A stretch of DNA of 33,101 bases from SFWF01 sp045539095 (GTDB lineage Bacteria > Bacillota > Clostridia > Oscillospirales > Acutalibacteraceae). A program made the position numbers and the translations under genes. Shown here piece after piece: positions 30,966-33,101 of this stretch. Position 1 is the first letter of the stretch. Every line of letters begins with the position of its first letter. The notes under the pieces are model-generated. The model was not told where the DNA came from. It was given only the letters and a program-made list of their open reading frames with translations, and searched no databases. The stretch is taken from assembly GCA_045539095.1 (NCBI GenBank), contig JAZQER010000061.1:1-33101 (forward strand), written 5' to 3'.

Positions 30966-31256
30966 TCACGTAAATGTGCAATAAATGCGATGAGCAGAAA
31001 CAAGTAGATTTGGATCGAATCTTAAGAGAGTTGTCGTTCGGTGCGAGACAACGAGGGTATCCGTTTCGAATTCATTCTGTTAGCAGTGCGCTGAACAAGG
31101 GCTTTGCCTTTAAGTAGGATGCAACGGGTGTTCCCGTCATAGAACTAAGGTATATCCGTACCTGATAAGGCCGCTACCGTGAGATGGCGGCGAACTGAGG
31201 TGGTACCACGGGTTTTTCTCGTCCTCTGTATTCTAGTCGGAATGCAGAGGACGTTT
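30966..31256 (+). promoter_or_regulatory. T-box leader with probable Phe (UUC) specifier
   Basis: A complete T-box. Basal stem I CAGAA/TTCTG (30995-30999, 31075-31079) encloses AGTA (31003-31006) and the opposite GAA (31068-31070), followed by TTC (31071-31073) and a purine. In canonical T-boxes the codon after this GAA is the specifier, here Phe. AGAGAG lies in the apical arm. The T-box bulge GGTGGTACCACGG is at about 31199-31211, and a terminator (GTCCTCTG.../...CAGAGGAC, 31221-31247) with T-run precedes the ligase. The adjacent triplets TCA (Ser) or ATT (Ile) are less likely readings. Confidence 0.9.
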
Positions 31257-31307
31257 TTGTTTTCTGATTCCGAAAATTCACGGAAAAATTAGAAAGGATG
31301 ATTCAAA

Positions 31308-32618
31308 ATGGCACAGCGCTACTATCAACCCGAAATTGAGACTATGCCGGTCGAAGAACTGAAAAAGCTTCAGTCGGAAAAGTTAGTCCGCCAAGTAAAG
31401 CACGTCTATGAAAACGTAGAGTATTACCGCAACCTTATGGATGAAAAGGGAGTAAAGCCCGAAGATATAGGTGGTATCGAGGACCTGCACAAGCTCCCCT
31501 TCTTAACCAAGGCAGACCTTCGCGACGCATATCCTTACGGACTTCTTGCAAAGCCGCTTAAGGATTGTGTTCGTATTCACTCAACCTCAGGCACAACGGG
31601 CAGACGCGTTGTTGCCTTCTACACACAGCACGATATCGACCTTTGGGAAGACTGCTGTGCGAGAGCTATCGTTGCGGCAGGCGGCTCTAACGAGGAAGTT
31701 TGTCAGGTAGCTTACGGCTACGGACTCTTTACGGGTGGCTCCGGACTTCACGGCGGCTCGCACAAGGTAGGCTGTCTGACACTTCCTATGTCGTCGGGCT
31801 TTACCGACAGACAGATACAATTTATGATGGACCTTAAGGCAACAATACTTTGCTGTACTCCTTCTTATGCCGCTTACATAGGCGAGTCCTTAAAGGAGCA
31901 GGGCTACACCCCCGACCAGATTCCGCTCAAGGCAGGTATCTTCGGTGCAGAGCCCTGGACAGAGGAAATGAGAAGAGGAATCGAGGAGACCCTTGGTATT
32001 AAAGCATATGATATTTACGGCCTTACCGAGACTTCGGGCCCCGGCGTTTCCTTTGAATGCGAAGAGCAAACCGGTATGCACATCAACGAGGACCACTTCT
32101 TAGCCGAAATCATTGACCCCGATACGGGCGAGGTTTTACCCGAGGGCAGCAAGGGTGAGCTTGTATTCACCGCGCTTGATAAGGAAGCCTTCCCGCTTCT
32201 CAGATATCGCACACGTGATATCTGCGTGCTCTCGCGCAAGAAGTGCTCCTGCGGACGCACCCATATCAAAATGACAAAACCGATGGGCAGAAGCGACGAT
32301 ATGATGATTATCCGTGGTGTAAATGTGTTCCCGAGTCAGATTGAAACTGTACTTCTCAAAGAGGGATATTCGCCCAACTATCAGATTATCGTTGACCGCG
32401 TAAACAACAACGACACCTTTGATATAAACGTGGAAATGAATCCCGAGCAGTTTACCGATACCGTCAGCGGTATTACCGACCTTGAGAGAAAGCTCTCTGA
32501 GGCTATGAAGCTGATGCTCGGAATCAATCCCAAGATTCATCTTGTTCCGCCGAAGTCCATCGTTCGAAGCGAGGGCAAGGCTGTCAGAGTTATCGACAAG
32601 CGCAAATTACACGACTAA
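31308..32618 (+). CDS. paaK: Phenylacetate-CoA ligase family protein
   Basis: A 436-residue PaaK-family arylacetate-CoA ligase (ATP, CoA, aryl-acetate to aryl-acetyl-CoA). The P-loop HSTSGTTGRR is at 91-100. YGLTETSGPG, then LLRYRTRDIC with the conserved Arg-Asp, CSCGRTH and GRSDDMMIIRGVNVFPSQIE are the family's C-terminal blocks. Length is typical (about 430-440). AGAAAGGA precedes ATG. It is the first gene behind the T-box and is followed by an ACT protein after 14 bases. Substrate could be phenylacetate, 4-hydroxyphenylacetate or indoleacetate; the Phe specifier favours phenylacetate. Confidence 0.92.
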   Translation: MAQRYYQPEIETMPVEELKKLQSEKLVRQVKHVYENVEYYRNLMDEKGVKPEDIGGIEDLHKLPFLTKADLRDAYPYGLLAKPLKDCVRIHSTSGTTGRRVVAFYTQHDIDLWEDCCARAIVAAGGSNEEVCQVAYGYGLFTGGSGLHGGSHKVGCLTLPMSSGFTDRQIQFMMDLKATILCCTPSYAAYIGESLKEQGYTPDQIPLKAGIFGAEPWTEEMRRGIEETLGIKAYDIYGLTETSGPGVSFECEEQTGMHINEDHFLAEIIDPDTGEVLPEGSKGELVFTALDKEAFPLLRYRTRDICVLSRKKCSCGRTHIKMTKPMGRSDDMMIIRGVNVFPSQIETVLLKEGYSPNYQIIVDRVNNNDTFDINVEMNPEQFTDTVSGITDLERKLSEAMKLMLGINPKIHLVPPKSIVRSEGKAVRVIDKRKLHD

Positions 32619-32632
32619 AGGAGAGGTTATTT

Positions 32633-33064
32633 ATGGCACTTAATCAGTTAACCGTTTTTGTAGAAAACGAGCAGGGCGCTCTGGTCGCTATAACAGATGC
32701 TCTCGCCGCCGCAAATATTGACATTCGTGCACTTTCCATCGCAGACACCAAGGATTTCGGCATACTCCGCCTTATCGTTGACGGAAACGATGACGCTATA
32801 GCCGCTCTGCAGGATAAGGGATATCTTGTAAAGACCACCCCCGTTGTCGGAGTTAAGATCGGTGACGCTCCCGGAAAGCTCGCACGGGCTCTTGATGTTA
32901 TCGATGAGGCAGGAATCAATATTGAATATCTTTACGCATTCCTCACCCGTACCGAAAAGCACGCTTATGTTGTTATCCGCGTTGCAGATAACGATAAGGC
33001 AGAAAGGGTGCTCGAGGCCGCAGGCTTCCATATGATAACTGACGCCGACGTTCATAAGCTGTAA
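32633..33064 (+). CDS. Double-ACT-domain amino-acid-binding protein
   Basis: A 143-residue protein made of two ACT domains: residues about 4-65 (TVFVENEQGALVAITDALAA) and about 70-138 (GVKIGDAPGKLARALDVIDE). There is no catalytic domain. Such stand-alone ACT proteins often lie beside PaaK-type ligases and iorAB in anaerobes and are presumed to sense an amino acid, here plausibly an aromatic one. GGAGAGG ribosome site 8 bases from ATG. Last gene of the T-box unit; the remaining 37 bases (33065-33101) show no further feature. Confidence 0.9.
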   Translation: MALNQLTVFVENEQGALVAITDALAAANIDIRALSIADTKDFGILRLIVDGNDDAIAALQDKGYLVKTTPVVGVKIGDAPGKLARALDVIDEAGINIEYLYAFLTRTEKHAYVVIRVADNDKAERVLEAAGFHMITDADVHKL

Positions 33065-33101
33065 ATTCAGCTTCGATTGCATCCCAATCCTTTTCTTCAA
33101 G

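Noticed and set aside
1..33101. CRISPR array, tRNA or rRNA genes, prophage or complete insertion sequence
   Set aside because: No regularly spaced repeats, tRNA cloverleafs with CCA ends, rRNA segments, integrase or transposase frames were seen.

Overview
The window looks like chromosomal DNA of a strictly anaerobic, low-to-mid-GC Firmicute, most likely a Clostridia/Oscillospirales-type gut or rumen bacterium. The reasons are two T-box leaders, sigma-A promoters of the TTGACA-N17-TATAAT type, an IorAB ferredoxin oxidoreductase, GatCAB indirect tRNA aminoacylation genes, strong GGAGG ribosome sites, and small palindrome-rich repeats between genes. Assignments come from reading the sequence only; no database search was run.

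Layout. 1-3057: two tandem, partly duplicated units, each with a hairpin terminator, a remnant of an AbrB/SpoVT-type gene start on the minus strand, a shared promoter block, and a membrane-anchored protein with a common C-terminal domain. A MITE-like repeat sits in the second unit. 3199-4900 (-): PiT phosphate permease and its DUF47 partner. 5055-9798 (-): a tightly packed sugar operon (isomerase, FGGY kinase, DUF4432 epimerase-like protein, class II aldolase). Divergent from it, 9906-13775 (+): a PocR/AraC regulator, an SGNH hydrolase, and an SDR/MDR dehydrogenase pair resembling SorD/SorE. 13776-14493: no protein gene, but a promoter, a structured RNA of about 325 nt with its own terminator, and an inserted repeat block bounded by 16-bp direct repeats. 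14494-15288: a small XRE regulator divergent from a SLOG-fold gene, with a 28-bp palindromic operator between them. 15444-20427 (-): a T-box-led operon encoding an AspRS fused to GatC, a GatA homologue that lacks the amidase catalytic triad, and an apparently intact GatB. 20546-26663: a lipoprotein esterase, a pncA-like/nadE pair, a zinc-ribbon membrane protein, a DUF1624 membrane protein and an amidohydrolase. 26674-33064 (+): a second MITE-like repeat, an acyl-CoA synthetase, IorA-IorB, then a T-box with a probable Phe (UUC) specifier driving a phenylacetate-CoA ligase and a double-ACT protein.

How the genes may work together. The sugar locus reads as aldose to ketose to ketose phosphate to aldolase cleavage, with redox interconversion of sugar/polyol phosphates by the SDR/MDR pair; no transporter is present. 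The last 6 kb looks like an aryl-acid/aryl-pyruvate module. Phe-tRNA control of the ligase argues that, at least in part, it makes phenylalanine from phenylacetate by reductive carboxylation.

The strongest candidates for something undescribed are the AspRS-GatC / triad-less GatA / GatB operon, the Phe T-box on an arylacetate-CoA ligase, and the orphan structured RNA at 13965-14289.
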